DNA of 64,000 nt, taken from Agrocybe praecox. Its lineage: Eukaryota > Basidiomycota > Agaricomycetes > Agaricales > Agrocybaceae. Both the position numbers and the translations under genes were made by a program. Shown one piece after another: positions 1 through 14,548 of the stretch (position 1 is its first letter; each line of letters opens with the position of its first letter). Where the stretch lies: NCBI GenBank assembly GCA_964017145.1, contig OZ024845.1, positions 1,798,001 through 1,862,000 of the forward strand, read 5' to 3'. The notes under the pieces were generated by a model. The model was not told where the DNA came from. It made no database searches and saw only the letters and a list, made by a program, of their open reading frames with translations.

Positions 1-983
1 GAGAGCGGGAAGGGGAGGAGTATGGTGAAGAAGGGGATGGATGGGCTGATAGGGTTGCACGATCTTGATGCACGGGCGAACGTGGTGGAAAAAATGTTTT
101 CAGAGGAGAAAGAGATAGAAACCTCCTTTTGCTAGGACTAATCGGGGAAGACGAGAAGTTCAGAGGCGTCGGCTCTGGGTCAATCTGCAAGCGAGGGAGC
201 TTTGAGGTACTTTTCCCTCTACTGATAAGCTGACCAATGGGCCCATCATTAGACCTAGTTGGAGAACCAATACTATGTTTTCCAGGGAACTCAACCCCGC
301 GTCGCTTGAGCCAATCGTTCTTGACCCGTTTCTCCAGTTCAGGACCAGATGGAAGGTCGGTATTGGAAACTGGTATTGTGTTCTTCTCAACGATAAACAT
401 CGTCCCTTCAAAATCTAAATCATTCTCGGAAGCCGGAGACCGGTCTCCTGAAGGCTGCTCTTGATCTAAAGTTTCGAGGTTCTCTTCCGGGATTGTTCGC
501 GGCTGGATAGTGACCGGAAACACCAACGAAAGAGGATTCGGTGCAAGTGCCAACGAAGTTGTACTAGAGCATACAGACACTGGGGGCGTTGTCATTGCTT
601 CTTGAAACGAAGGCGGGGGATAATTAGGGATGCCTGTATTTTGTATTGATTTCGTTAAGAAAATACGACGTAGTTTTAGAAGAGCAATAATTCATACCAT
701 CGCGATCTGTTTGGTATGCCCGTCCAACGTTACGAAAAACCTGACGGACACCCCTGTTATTCTGGGGGCCACGATTGGGTCGTGGAGGTCCAATATTGAA
801 CCTGGGTTCTTCCTCCTGGCGTGGTTGCCTCTCGGCATTTCTTTGCCTCTTGCCCTTCTTACTCCTGTGATCGTTAGGTCCTCGGTCGGCATTATCATTG
901 CTAGCAGGTTGTTGTCGCTCTTGGCGTACAACGAAAGGATATGGGGAGATAGGCGCTGCGTCCGCAACTCTCTGGGGCGACAT
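1..983 (-). CDS. Partial gene, disordered Pro/Ser-rich protein of unknown function
   Basis: Two exons are visible: 983-698 and 633-1, and the 3' end lies outside the window. The intron 697-634 has GT/AG ends and joins the frames exactly. The start ATG at 983 gives MSPQRVADAAP. The first ~95 residues are rich in Arg, Asn, Gln and Pro. After the intron comes a PPPSFQEAM segment with a run of prolines, then Ser/Pro/Glu-rich sequence with no visible globular domain. Codon choice and the clean splice support a real gene. I do not recognise a domain, and no function can be assigned from this N-terminal part. It is transcribed divergently from SEC23. A folded domain may lie beyond position 1. Confidence 0.6.
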
Positions 984-1369
984 AATGGACAGGGTTGGCA
1001 GAGAGAGAGATGATGCTAAGTCCAGAGAACATGCGTTCACCACGAATATGCAGCATTGCAGACTTTGCGGGTATTTGGCCTGGTGGGAATGAGAGATTTT
1101 GTCTCCGCGAACAATCACCCTGAAAGATGTTCTGAGCAGAATATGCCATACATGAGGGATGCCATGTGTTGTGAAGAAGAGAAAAGTGAGCGCTAGAATT
1201 TACGCGCGCGTATTTTTCCAAGTGAAAGGCCGGAGGAAAGGGACCGGTATTTGTTTGGTCAGTTGTTTGCGCGCTGACTTACCTGATACGTGGCTCAACT
1301 CCTGTGATATAAGTTACTGCAATCTTTCAATTCCCGCCAAGGTCGTTGGTCCATTTACTATCAATTATA
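984..1369. promoter_or_regulatory. Shared divergent promoter region
   Basis: These 386 bases separate two divergent start codons (983 on minus, 1370 on plus). No coding frame with splice support is seen, so the stretch presumably holds both promoters and 5' UTRs. An AT-rich stretch lies just upstream of the SEC23 start. No specific factor site can be named. Confidence 0.4.
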
Positions 1370-4090
<2,721 letters not shown>

Positions 4091-4978
4091 GGACGAGAGG
4101 ACGAGTTATACCTATGACATGCCCGAATTCTGTATTTACTGGTAACATGATTGGAATAATGACTCTTTTGGGATCTCGTATGCTCTCGAATGTCGTGGAA
4201 GGTATGCGTGGATTAATACGTGGCTTATCTCAGAACACGTCCCAGGAATGCTGTACGACATTCGCTCTGATTCTTTATCATTCTATTTATTCCCTATGAG
4301 AGCCTACACGGTCGTGTTGCTTGCTGTACCAGGTATTCACGACAACCATCATTATCATCATCTTCATCATCGTCCCACTTTCTGAGACGGCAAATAAAAT
4401 CATTTCCGGACATCGGAAGCCGTTTTCCATTAGATAAGATTAGTAACGACCTCTGCCTGATTGAAACTTGCTGCGGTTTCAGAGTTCCGAGAGATGGTTC
4501 CGAGAGATAATCAAAACAGACGCTACTAATCATGAGTGTATTGTGTGCTACACCCCGTTTCAAGTCTCCAGAACCATTGTCGTCTGACAAAAGATTTATC
4601 AAATAAAATATGGTTAGCTCCTTTATGAAGTGTATGATGTATCATAAATCTTCTATTGACTCGTTGCGTTGCGGTTGAATATATTATCGTGTGTGTGCGT
4701 TTCTTTTGCTTTGCGCTGGGTAAGTTGTAATCGAGTCCCTATTATTTATTGGTCCTTCACCCTGCCCCCCTCGCCTCATGTGGTGGATGTTCAGTACGAG
4801 TTTTGAAATATCTCCATATGTTGTCAAAGAAGGTTACTGAAAAAAAGGCGAAGGAGTGCGGGAGATAGTACATAAGGAGTTGTTTTCGAACATGTAACAA
4901 CTACACGTCCAACAGAAATTTTATGCTCCAGCTGATGTACATAAAAAAAGCAAAAGAAAGAAAATTAATGGAAGAAAA

Positions 4979-5500
4979 GATTCTTCTTGTCCTCGACGAA
5001 CAATTAAAAGCATCTGTTTTGATGGCCTGAAATGCGTAAATAAAGAAGCGCATCGGATGGATCTTGTGGGCGCTTACAGGCGCTTACCACAGATATTAGA
5101 TTTTCTATTCGTTAAGAATGCGTAATTTATGCCGTTTAATGACAGTGTTAGATTTATATGTTTTGATCATAATACTCTATATACTCGCGTGTCTACCCCG
5201 GAGTACCTGGTCGAAAAATTCTTATGGCTTCAAAGTCGCGAGGGATAATCAAAACAACGTCCCGACGATTTGTGCATTATATTATGCGTATTATATGCCA
5301 CATTCCCAAATATATAGCTTTCTGATTTGACACTGGTATTTAATTTTCGAAAATCTACATGACAACATCATATTCTTCTTGTCCTCGGCGAATGATGAAA
5401 ACTTTCTTCGATGACCTGATGTGTACATAGCATCTTAGGGAAGCTCAAGGAAATCACCGGATCGATTATGTGGGCGCTTACTGGCGCTTACCATAGATAC
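4979..5500. repeat. Pair of direct repeats, ~125 bp each
   Basis: Copies lie at about 4979-5097 and 5370-5500. Both begin with ATTCTTCTTGTCCTCG, continue through a weaker middle, and end with a strongly conserved block (5066-5096 and 5470-5500) made of two GGCGCTTAC units ending in CCA. The copies are diverged in the middle and not adjacent. They may be ends or remnants of one mobile element or a local duplication; no coding function is seen. Confidence 0.55.
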
Positions 5501-5919
5501 ACTAAAATAGGCCTTATCCTATAGCTCTCGTTGGACGTTCTAATCTATGTTTTTATGGAGCTTATGGGTTGAGGCAGAGTTGCTAAAAATAGCCACCGAT
5601 ATTTCTGACAATGTTTTGAACTTATCTGGTCATTTCTCAATATTTCAATCTCTTAGCCTTGTCAAACTTCTTCAGACGCGTTTGTCTTACTATAAATCCA
5701 ACTTGAAGGCCACGCAAATCATCTTTCGAAATATTGTTGATCCCATTACTGACAATGTCGGATAGAGCACAAGGCTAAAATAAAGTTGGATATGTCACTA
5801 CACCGGGGCGGTACCTCTGTTCTGGTTAGAGTCTATGATGTCGAGCAGCTGGGGACGTTATATTGATGGATACCGCCATTATACCTCTGGGATTTCCCCA
5901 AAAAAGACCTACGTGTTAT

Positions 5920-6236
5920 CAACGTGTTATGGGTCGAAAATCCCCGCCCATCGAGTTGGTTGGACCAAAAAGCTATGGAATTAGGCCGATTTGATCAATG
6001 GGCGGGGGGTTTTGACCCATGACCCATAATTCTGTCTAAACCCTTGACCCATAGGTCTTTTAGGGAAAATAGCCAAACACCTCCATAAAATATAATTTGT
6101 AAAGAATTTTGAGTGGCCTTCAAGAATCAAGAAGCTAGAAAACTCCGCCGTACCCCATAACCCCCACAAACCCATAGCTTGGGACGTCCACCGAGAGCTA
6201 TGGGATAAGACAGTTTCGAACAACTTTGACTGTATA
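5920..6236 (-). mobile_element. Terminal fragment of a pogo-like DNA transposon
   Basis: Read on the minus strand from 6236, the sequence starts with CAGT after a TA and continues with CTTATCCCATAGCTCTCGG and runs of TATGGG. These match the layout of the complete element at 15790-16536 (same CAGT start, CTCGGTGGA block and AAAGTTGTTCG motif). An internal inverted repeat (about 5929-5953 against 5996-6022) surrounds a GGGCGGGG block. No opposite terminus or transposase frame is found, so it is a fragment or strongly deleted copy. Confidence 0.45.
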
Positions 6237-6747
6237 TTATTCTATATTGGTTATTGGAATTGCATCCGATATAGTTCGTCATCTCTACATCAAAAGGATC
6301 AGCCTAAATGAGTGAGAAGAAGTTGTCTGTCTTTGTATAGGACCCTGCAAGTCCCAGGCCAGCCCTATATTAGACAACTAAAGACTAACGAAACCGCCTT
6401 ACGTCCCAGCAACACACTCTCAAGATATACCTTCAGACTCGCAACGCAAAGCGGTGAATCTGTAACGTCCATGGCATCCTTTGAGCACGGGGCCAGCGTG
6501 TGAATAGTAAGGTAGGGCGGTGCTACATACAGTGGCTGATAATTTTCGGAGTTTGAAATTCATTCTCTTTCCTCCCTTCCATCTCTTGGGGACGGTCTGT
6601 TTTCTTATATACCCTGTATAATACCCATTCTCTCTTTCGCTCTTTGTTTCTGCCCACCATCCTACTCGTATGTTGCTCTACCAGCAGTGCAAGCTGCCTT
6701 CCTTCTGACCCACAGCGAATATAGGGAGCCATTCTCACCGGTACACC

Positions 6748-7566
6748 ATGTCCGCGTCGTCTGATACACCAAAAAGAACAACCTTCCGTAGGGAGAACGA
6801 GGACCAAGAGATGTTGGAAAGCCTTTCAGGGCTCAGTATAAAGGGTTTTCAGGATTGGTGTGCCCAGTTTCTTCCTCTTTTCTCCGCAGCCTTTAATCAG
6901 GAAGACAGCACTGAACCCAACGTTAATACCCCATCTTCCACGAATGCATCGCTCCGCACTCCTCCAGCTCTCAAACCATCCCGCGTATTCCTAGCAACCC
7001 CAGAGCGCCCTTTGTATGACACCTCTCATCTGGTTCTTACCACTGAACTGACCTCTTACCCAAGGAGTCATAATTGGTTTTCGGAGGGGCGAGGGCTACC
7101 GCCCAACGCCCCCCTAATAAAGGATCTTGATTCCTTCACTGAGGGCACGGGCCATGGAAGCTTCGACTTCCCACTGGCCACGGGTCCCGACGAAGGACCT
7201 GTTTTGCCGCTCATTTTCCATCCCACTGAAAAAGTCGAGGCCGACAACACTGTTCGCCACCGTTCCACACCTTCTTTGGACCTCGACAGCCTTCCAACGC
7301 CTAGCAACCCTACTGATGCGGTGCTGGCATGGATTGAAAGCATATCTCCCACTGCGCCTCCACCTCCATGGGAGCTCCCTACTACAGCGGAGTCACCTCC
7401 CAAGAAGCGGCGCCGCTCCTTCACACAGGACAGCGAAACCGACGACCGTCGCTTCCGTGCTTGGAGCCCCACTATAGACTCCCATTTTGTCCCTCAAAGT
7501 CCTCAAGCGGAGGACGAGGATCCCGAATTAGTGGTTTGTCGGACTGAACCCGACGCTCCTGGCTAA
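6748..7566 (+). CDS. Unknown protein, probably nuclear
   Basis: A single uninterrupted 272-codon frame begins at an ATG in good context (CACCATGTC). The N-terminal ~45 residues (QEMLESLSGLSIKGFQDWC) could form helices. The rest is Pro/Ser/Thr-rich and acidic, without a recognised domain. A basic cluster, PPKKRRRSF, near residue 220 resembles a nuclear localisation signal and is followed by an acidic tail. The frame is long for this GC content and free of stops, which supports coding. The gene lies upstream of the condensin gene on the same strand. No function can be assigned. Confidence 0.6.
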   Translation: MSASSDTPKRTTFRRENEDQEMLESLSGLSIKGFQDWCAQFLPLFSAAFNQEDSTEPNVNTPSSTNASLRTPPALKPSRVFLATPERPLYDTSHLVLTTELTSYPRSHNWFSEGRGLPPNAPLIKDLDSFTEGTGHGSFDFPLATGPDEGPVLPLIFHPTEKVEADNTVRHRSTPSLDLDSLPTPSNPTDAVLAWIESISPTAPPPPWELPTTAESPPKKRRRSFTQDSETDDRRFRAWSPTIDSHFVPQSPQAEDEDPELVVCRTEPDAPG

Positions 7567-8375
7567 CAAAGCGTTACGCACTATCCCACACACGTACCCC
7601 AGGCCCCGCTGCCAACCATAACCCCATTTCAATATTTCTATGATCGTCAAGGATATCTCTGAACGACACATCCAGTGGTGTGTCCACCAACAATCAATCC
7701 CGTGGAGGCATCGTCTATGACGAACTTTTGCCCAAAGAACGGAATGCCTATCTATTGCTCCTGCTTGATTTGCCTCATTATGATCTACTTATATGCTGAA
7801 TCCTTCTCTCGTCATGTAGAGTGATCTCCAACGTCCTTCCCCATTCCTATTCCTATCAGTCTATCCCTCGACCATCGCAGTTCGCAAAGTTTGCTTGTTT
7901 TTCTTTCCTATCTAGTCTTGTTGTTTTCCTCACATCATTATTCACCACGACATTGGTATATACCGTCCGTCGTTCTTCCTCCAGAGATCACATTGGATAG
8001 ATTATTAGTTAACTTTTTCGTTTCGGTTTCCCTGCATTACAGCATCTTACGTGCAGCATTGTTTTTCCGCAGTGTCTACTTCTCCACATCCTATTTTTTC
8101 ATTTTCCCCGCTTCCCCCGCTTCCCTGACAATATATGACTCACCCTTGATTGCTTCGGTAATTGCCCACGATAAGATGAAAGTCACGGTTATTGGAAAGA
8201 ATAGATAAGATGTTTGTAATAACTTTGAAGACCGATAAAGTATGATCCAAACAAACCATAGCAACGCGTATACATGAGTAAACAATCCCTCGATCACGAA
8301 CCACGATCAACTTGCAGGTTCGCATGGTTCACTACTAGTTTATTTCGTTATCGTACCTCTCTTTGCCATTCTGAC
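7567..8375. promoter_or_regulatory. Intergenic region upstream of the condensin gene
   Basis: About 800 bases without a supported gene. The stretch is pyrimidine-rich towards 7850-8100, a common feature of fungal promoters. The frame at 7891-8208 has no domain, splice support or conserved composition. The interval probably holds the 3' UTR of the upstream gene and the promoter of the condensin gene. Confidence 0.4.
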
Positions 8376-11300
8376 ATGGTACCGTCGACCAAGTCGGCCA
8401 ACGCGCTCGAAGATCTTCACGAATCGGTCTCTGCTATCTTTGAACAAGCTCAGCTATCCTTAGCCAATCACAAGAAGAACTGCGTAGCGTTATACAAAAT
8501 CCATACCAACGCAGCCGCAGTGACGCAGCCGGGAAAGAATGGACATGGGGTGAAGCTAGCTGGAGAGAAGGCATTTCAGGACGTGTTTCTGGATATGGTT
8601 AGTCGGGTGCTGGTCGTGAAGAAGGGACCCGTAACTGCGGATAGGATTGTGAAATATGTGGGAGCATTTGTAAAGTTTATGAACGAAAAAGGTGTGTCGC
8701 AATAGGCCGCATTGAGATATATCCTCTCTCTCTCTCTCTCTCTCTCTTTGATGCGGGCAATTTTTGTTAACTTGGAATTCAGTCAACGAAGCAAAGTCGA
8801 AACAAGCGTCTTCTTCTTCCATCTCCGTCGGAAACGGGCAAGCACCAGCCGAAGAAGACGAAACACCAACTTCAAGATTCGTGGCTCGTCTTCTAAGTTG
8901 GAATTTACAAGGATTTGTGGCAAAGAATAAAATTGTTCGTTATAGATGTATGTTCATCATTTCCGAGATGATTTCATATTTGGGAGAAATAGAGTGCGTC
9001 CAAAGTTATACTGTTCAGCTTCTCTAGACTGACTTGCTACCGCAGTGAGGACGCGTACAAAGAACTAAGAGATGCCCTAATACAACGCCTTAATGATAAG
9101 GAGACGATTATTCGAACACATGCAGTCATTGCCCTCGCGAAATTGGTGGAGAGTGAGGATCCTGACGAACTAGAAGAGGGAGAACAGACGATTCTACAAA
9201 TTCTACTTAATAGTGTCTCCACGGACCCAGCAGCGTGCGTATACCCATTGAAGACGTGTCGAACATGTCACTGAATCATAATTTGTTTTGCCAGTGAAGT
9301 GAGGCGCGCCGCGCTTCTCAACGTCCCACTTACGCCAGATACTATCGACATGATTCTTACTAGAACACGCGACATTGATCCGGTAACGCGTAAACTTGTA
9401 TACGCAGGAGTTCTACAAGCAAAAATCGGACATCCTCGCCAATTGTCCATAGCGCAACGCGAACAAATAGTCAAGGATGGCTTAGGCGACAGAGAGCCTG
9501 CAGTCAGAGTGGCAGCTGGTAAACTTGTTACGTCCTGGTTGGATCTTATTCTAGCAGAAGCGGACAAGCATCCTGAACTGGGATGGGATGGGGATGATGG
9601 TGGAATAATGAAGGGGTTGGTGCATTTCCTGAGTCTTTTCGACGTGGTAGGACCAGGTGAAGCTGTGGCCGTCGATGCGGTACTCTCTGTTTTCACGACG
9701 CGTCCAGACATCCCAGATGCATTTGTATTTCCTGGTATGCTTTCCATGTTATTATCCAGAGAAACCGCTCATTTTATTCATTTCATTAGATCTGTACTGG
9801 AAAGAATTGACGCCAGAGTCCACTGTCCTTGCCAGGGTTTTCGTCGAACATTGTGTTAGCAGCAAGAACGAGGCACGGATAGAGACGGCCTCTTTGCCTG
9901 TGGTCACAGCATTTGCTTTCCATATCCAAGAAGCCTACAACAACCTGCTCTCTGTCCTAGAGGAAATCGAGACATCGAAATTGCTTCGCGTAGGTTTAGA
10001 CGAAGAAAACGAAGATCTGGAAGAGGAACTCGCTAAGCGCGAAGTTATCATGAGCGAGTTACTTAGGACGACTTTGAAACTGGACTATGGTGACGAAATT
10101 GGTCGCAGGAAAGTATTTTCGGTCGTTAGTGAGTGCAATATGGGCGTGCATTAAATCTTCCTAAGCGATTACTGATAACTTTGCAGAGGATATGCTTGCT
10201 CATCCGCAGTTGCCACCTGGTCTCATCGATCGCTGTCTGGATGTGTTGAAAGAGATCATGCCTTCTGAGCGTGATCTTATTCGCGTCATCGTTGAGATTG
10301 TTGTTGAGCTGCGCGAAGGTGACGAAGATGCCGAGAACGCAGAAGCAGATGAAGCACCTGTGGGTCTAAATTTCTGAAATGAGCGTATCTCGAAGTATAT
10401 TAACAAGTTGCACTGCTTTAGATCGAAGACAATCAATCGGATATCTCTCAAGGTACAATCAGAAAAGATAAGGCATCGCGTAAAAAGGACCGTCAAGAAT
10501 TATCTCCTGACGAGCGCATCAAGGCTGATTTGACAGACATCCGATGCCTTATGTTGTGTATAGCTATGCTGGAGCGCGTTAATGGGGTACGTTTATTATT
10601 TTTCTTGTGGCATGCATGACTAATTATAGTCATGTAGACTTTTGAGGATAATTCTACTTTAGAAGGGATTTTAGGTGATTTAATAATCCCTTCTGTTAAG
10701 AGAAAGGAAATTGCTATGCGAGAGAAGGCTCTAGTCGGTCTTGGACTTTGCTGCTTGATCGCCAAAGTAAGGATTCTTCCTTTCATTGTTGGCATTCATG
10801 CAGTTCAACTTGACATTTTGTTCTCAGAACATGGCCCTGAGCTCCTTCCAACTCTTTTTGAATCAAGCACAAAATGCGCCACCTGAATTGAAAGTGCAGG
10901 TTCTCCGCATCATCATGGATCTTCTTATCATGTATGACCAGGAGTTTTTCGGACGATCCGAAGAAACAGTGGGTTACTCGTCCCTTTTTATAATAACACC
11001 CAAGGTTAATGAATAATATTACAGGCGAAACAAATCATCGACTTTTTAGTTCAACTTCTTGAAGCCGAAGAAAGTGCAGAGGCACAGGCCGTCATTGCTA
11101 CTGGATTCTGCAAGCTTCTCCTCGCTGGCATTGTTAACGATGGCAGAGTACGCGTTCCTCTTCATTTCCCTTATGGACTATAAATACTGAATTCTGCACC
11201 AGATCCTCACAGCCCTGGCTTTGATGTATATTTCCCCTGCTACGACAAACAACCAGGAACTACGACAATGCCTGGCCTATTTCTTCCCCGTTTATTCCTA

Positions 11301-13093
11301 CTCCTCTCATGCTAATCAGAATCGTATGCAATCCGTAAGCATCTGTCACCTCTCTTTGACCGTTTAGAGTGCCTAATTACTTCTCTAACAGATATTCATG
11401 CCGACATACGACCTTGCTGTTCGCATGCATGCAGAGTTGGATGACGACCAAGAAATGATCACGCCTTATCAATTTGGTCTCTTTATGGTGGATTGGACCA
11501 ATCCTGAGAAGGCCTCCGAAGTGTAAGTTCCCTACATTTTCTTGTCAAATGATTCATTGATCATTGTTCCTTCATTGGAAAGTGGTGGCAGTGGTGAAGG
11601 AGAGAAAAATCATGCTTCGCACGTTAACCTTGCCGTCGAGATACTGGTCGCACTATATGACTCAAATCGCACTAGTACGTGATTCTAATATCTCGAGCCT
11701 CAGAGATGGAAACTAAGCTAACGATTATAACTAAACAGTCGAAGAACAAAAGTCTCTCTGTCAACTCTTGGGGCAGCTTCATATTGTACCTGGGATTGAC
11801 AATCGCTCCATCCATAAATTGGATATTCTCCTTTCCAATCATGAAGACGTTTGTACAATCTCTTACAAATACACGTTACAAGTCTTATTGATGGATCTTC
11901 ATTTAGCAAACACCGTTTGAAAACTCGGCTGTTGAGAAAATTTTCGATCGGTTCAAGAATCGTATATCAACGATGTTCGAAAAGGAAATTAAGGAAAGTG
12001 ATGCTCAGCAGTACGTTGATGACGAATTCCGCGATATCTATCAGAGAATTGGTGTAGACGTACCAGGCGACGGCGATGATGATAGAGATCGCTCTCGTTC
12101 ACGCGGGAAGAGGAGAGCAAAGAAGCAAGATGATGATGAAGAAGAGGAGCAGGAGCAGGAAGAAGAACATGAACATGAAGAGGAGGAGGAAGAAGGCGAA
12201 ACGGAAGAAAACCAAATTGAAGAAGCGGAAGAACCCAAAACGGTGCAAGAAGAAGAGTGAGTCAACCGTGTTAAATTCCTTCGATCTTATTTCATTTTAA
12301 AAAACCCCATCTTTTTATAGTGAGCCGGACAATGCTGAAGAAGCAGAAGAAGATGCTAGTGTTGCAAAGTAGGCTTACTCTGGCTTTCGTCTCAATTCAT
12401 TTATTTATCAGTTAATATTATTTTAGCTCTCCAACGCCGCCACCTACAAAACGAAGTCGAAAGGCGCCCGCTCGCAAACAAACCCGTCAGCCCAAGGCTA
12501 GCTCAAGGCGTAAAAAAGCGTAAGCCGTGTTACCTGTCCTCCATTTCTTGGCACTCACAAGTTTCTCAGAGCTCCTAAAGAAGACTCTGAATCTCAGGGA
12601 TCTGACGAAGAGAACATTCCTCCTCCAGTTATAGTACCATCTACGCCCCCCAAGAAAAAGAAGGGGACAAAGTAAGAACCATGCATGAAATTTTATTGTG
12701 GCTCACTCTCTTCCTTAATCGTAGGCGGGCGCACGAACCTTCGGAGACTGTCAAATCACCCCGGAACAGGAAAAGGACGCGGATCAATGTACCTCCGTAA
12801 GTGTACTGAGACTATTCTTACATCGATGCAAGAAATTCATGTATCTGCCAATTAGCGAAACTGCGATCGAGGAACCTGATAGCGGTGATGAAAGCCCAAC
12901 TCCCAAGAAACCCGCAGGCCGACAAACTAGAGCACGAGGAGCCAAAGCTGTAAGCAAGCCCAAAGGCAAGAGAAAACCCGCCGCAAAAGAGAAGACTCCT
13001 GAAGAGGAGGATAACAATGCCAGTGACAATGAAGCCGATGGGGTGGTGGAATCATTGGCTTCGTCGGATGATTTTGGTGGATATTCGGACTGA
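8376..13093 (+). CDS. Condensin complex subunit 3 (CAP-G/Ycg1/Cnd3)
   Basis: Twenty exons with consistent phases: 8376-8691, 8783-8993, 9046-9234, 9295-9734, 9790-10128, 10187-10359, 10422-10586, 10638-10766, 10828-10968, 11025-11147, 11203-11334, 11392-11522, 11583-11674, 11739-11848, 11907-12256, 12321-12368, 12427-12519, 12570-12671, 12725-12796 and 12856-13093; about 1197 residues. The HEAT-repeat body includes FVKFMNEKV, LLSWNLQGF with RYRC, IIRTHAVIALAKL and the C-terminal CAP-G region (LVGLGLCCLIAK). In condensin this subunit binds the kleisin Brn1/CAP-H and DNA and is needed for mitotic chromosome compaction. The last ~300 residues form a long acidic then Lys/Arg-rich tail, carried on six small exons, which makes the protein longer than yeast Ycg1. 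DASH subunit Dam1 follows after 195 bp. Confidence 0.93.
8724..8747 (+). repeat. (CT)12 microsatellite in intron 1 of the condensin gene
   Basis: Twelve CT units lie inside the first intron (8692-8782), upstream of its acceptor. The tract may act as an extended polypyrimidine stretch; it is also a likely length-polymorphic site. Confidence 0.95.
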
Positions 13094-13288
13094 TAATATG
13101 ATTCAGTTTGCAGTCTTGAATATTTTGGACTATTTATTTCTAATAATGTCGTGTCATCCTCTTGTATATTCTCTGTAGGCTTTGTACGTTGAACTGTAAA
13201 TACAGGGTTCCTAATTAAGCTATGCTGCAAACGTGGTTTTAAAAAAAGCATAAACGCGTGTATCACGTGCATTTACCTTCTTCCATCC

Positions 13289-14436
13289 ATGCCTGCTCCA
13301 ACTCAAACCCCTCATCGGACGCCTCTACGACGCGTTTCACAAGGATCTCTCTTCAGACTTTCGCGTTCAAATGCTTTCCCAGATGCACCGCATGGACTGG
13401 GGTTTCTTGAGCCGGCCATGGCGGAGCTGCTGGACGAAACAGAGACACTACAGACAAATGTTGAAGGCTTGAAGCATCTCAGCGACTCTTTGGCTACCTT
13501 CAACGAATCATTTGCAAGTTGGCTTTATATCATGAATATGAATGCATTGACAGTAGATTGGTCACAAGTGCGACTATATTCATGGTAAATTTAAATTTTC
13601 GACTTATATCCGTTCTAGGCACCTTCAGAAGAATCTTTCATGCTGGCGAAACAACGGGCAGGTGCGTTTTGTGATTCGATGTGATCCATGACTTTCATAA
13701 CTCTTGTCTTCTAGAACAAGATGCTATTGCTGCTGTGGAAGCTCTCAAATCTCAGAACCTAGCGAAAGCTCGTGAAGCTCAGATATCCGCTGCTGTGGCT
13801 GCAGCTGCAGATAAGACGACGATAACAGATGGAGACATTACGTTCGCGGCCAATACCACCACTGCTACTGGAGCTTCGTCGAGTAAATCAGGCGTGCCTG
13901 CGAAGAAGAAAGGACCGAAAGCTAAACTCACAGCAAAAGAGAAGAAGGAAAGAAGTGTACGTACGCTTTGTGATCTACGCGAATCAGCATATGCTCACCA
14001 ATATATCAGATGGAAATTGAAAAGATTGTTGCATGCCTTCCACTAGAATTCCGAGGTAGTGACCCAGTACGTCCCATTATCTTGGTTCCATGCCCGATTT
14101 ATAGCATCGCCAACCCACTTTGCAGTCTCTTCGTCGTAATATGGAATCGGTTATTGAGGGGGTCATGTATCACCCAAATCAAAGTGTGAAATGTATGTTT
14201 TCCTCACTCAGTCCTGCATCCTTCATTCAATTCTCACTTGAAACAGTGACTGACCTGATTAGTCCGCCTGATCTCAATCAAGCAAGGGTGAATAAATGCC
14301 TCATTGCACTAGTCAATCGCAAAGTAATCCAGAAGGAGAATAGCACAGTATGTTCTTCACCAATAAAAGCCATACCTGAGATTCTGAGGCATTTGAACAG
14401 GGGACAGTCCTATACCATTGGAGGGGAATTCCATAA
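13289..14436 (+). CDS. DAM1: DASH/Dam1 complex subunit Dam1 with C-terminal extension
   Basis: Seven exons: 13289-13567, 13619-13661, 13715-13956, 14010-14066, 14126-14192, 14247-14347 and 14401-14436. The Dam1 signature lies in exons 1-2: a helix (LSDSLATFNESFASWLY) followed by MNMNALTVDW and APSEESF, matching the Dam1 family core that couples kinetochores to microtubule ends. A Lys-rich linker with alternating Ala follows. The C-terminal ~90 residues (EKIVACLPLEFR, then DLNQARVNKCLIALVNRK and a final YHWRGIP) look like a compact helical or winged-helix fold absent from yeast Dam1. The protein has about 270 residues. All exon phases fit. The family call rests on the core motif; the role of the extension is unknown. 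Confidence 0.8.
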
Positions 14437-14548
14437 AATCTGTAACTATGGACTTATGACTCTTCGCATGTAGCTTTATCATCTGTACAATATTGGAATA
14501 CCCGTTCACCTCCAGGCCGCATACTGAAGTTATTTACCAAGGATCCTT

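Larger units (their letters stand above)
4091..6747. other. Gene-poor interval with repeats
   Basis: No open frame here has splice or family support. The interval contains the SEC23 3' flank, two copies of a ~125-bp repeat, a pogo-like terminal segment ending at 6236, and from about 6240 the presumed promoter of the gene at 6748. Much of 4600-5800 is AT-rich with short random frames. Confidence 0.5.

Noticed and set aside
7891..8208. Plus-strand hydrophobic 105-codon frame
   Set aside because: Pyrimidine-rich promoter sequence gives Leu/Ser/Phe codons by chance; no domain or splice support.
12041..12265. Minus-strand serine-rich frame
   Set aside because: Antisense of the GAA/GAG-rich acidic tail of the condensin subunit.
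8376..14436. Functional cluster of chromosome-segregation genes (condensin subunit and Dam1)
   Set aside because: Two adjacent genes of related process can occur by chance; nothing in the sequence shows co-regulation.
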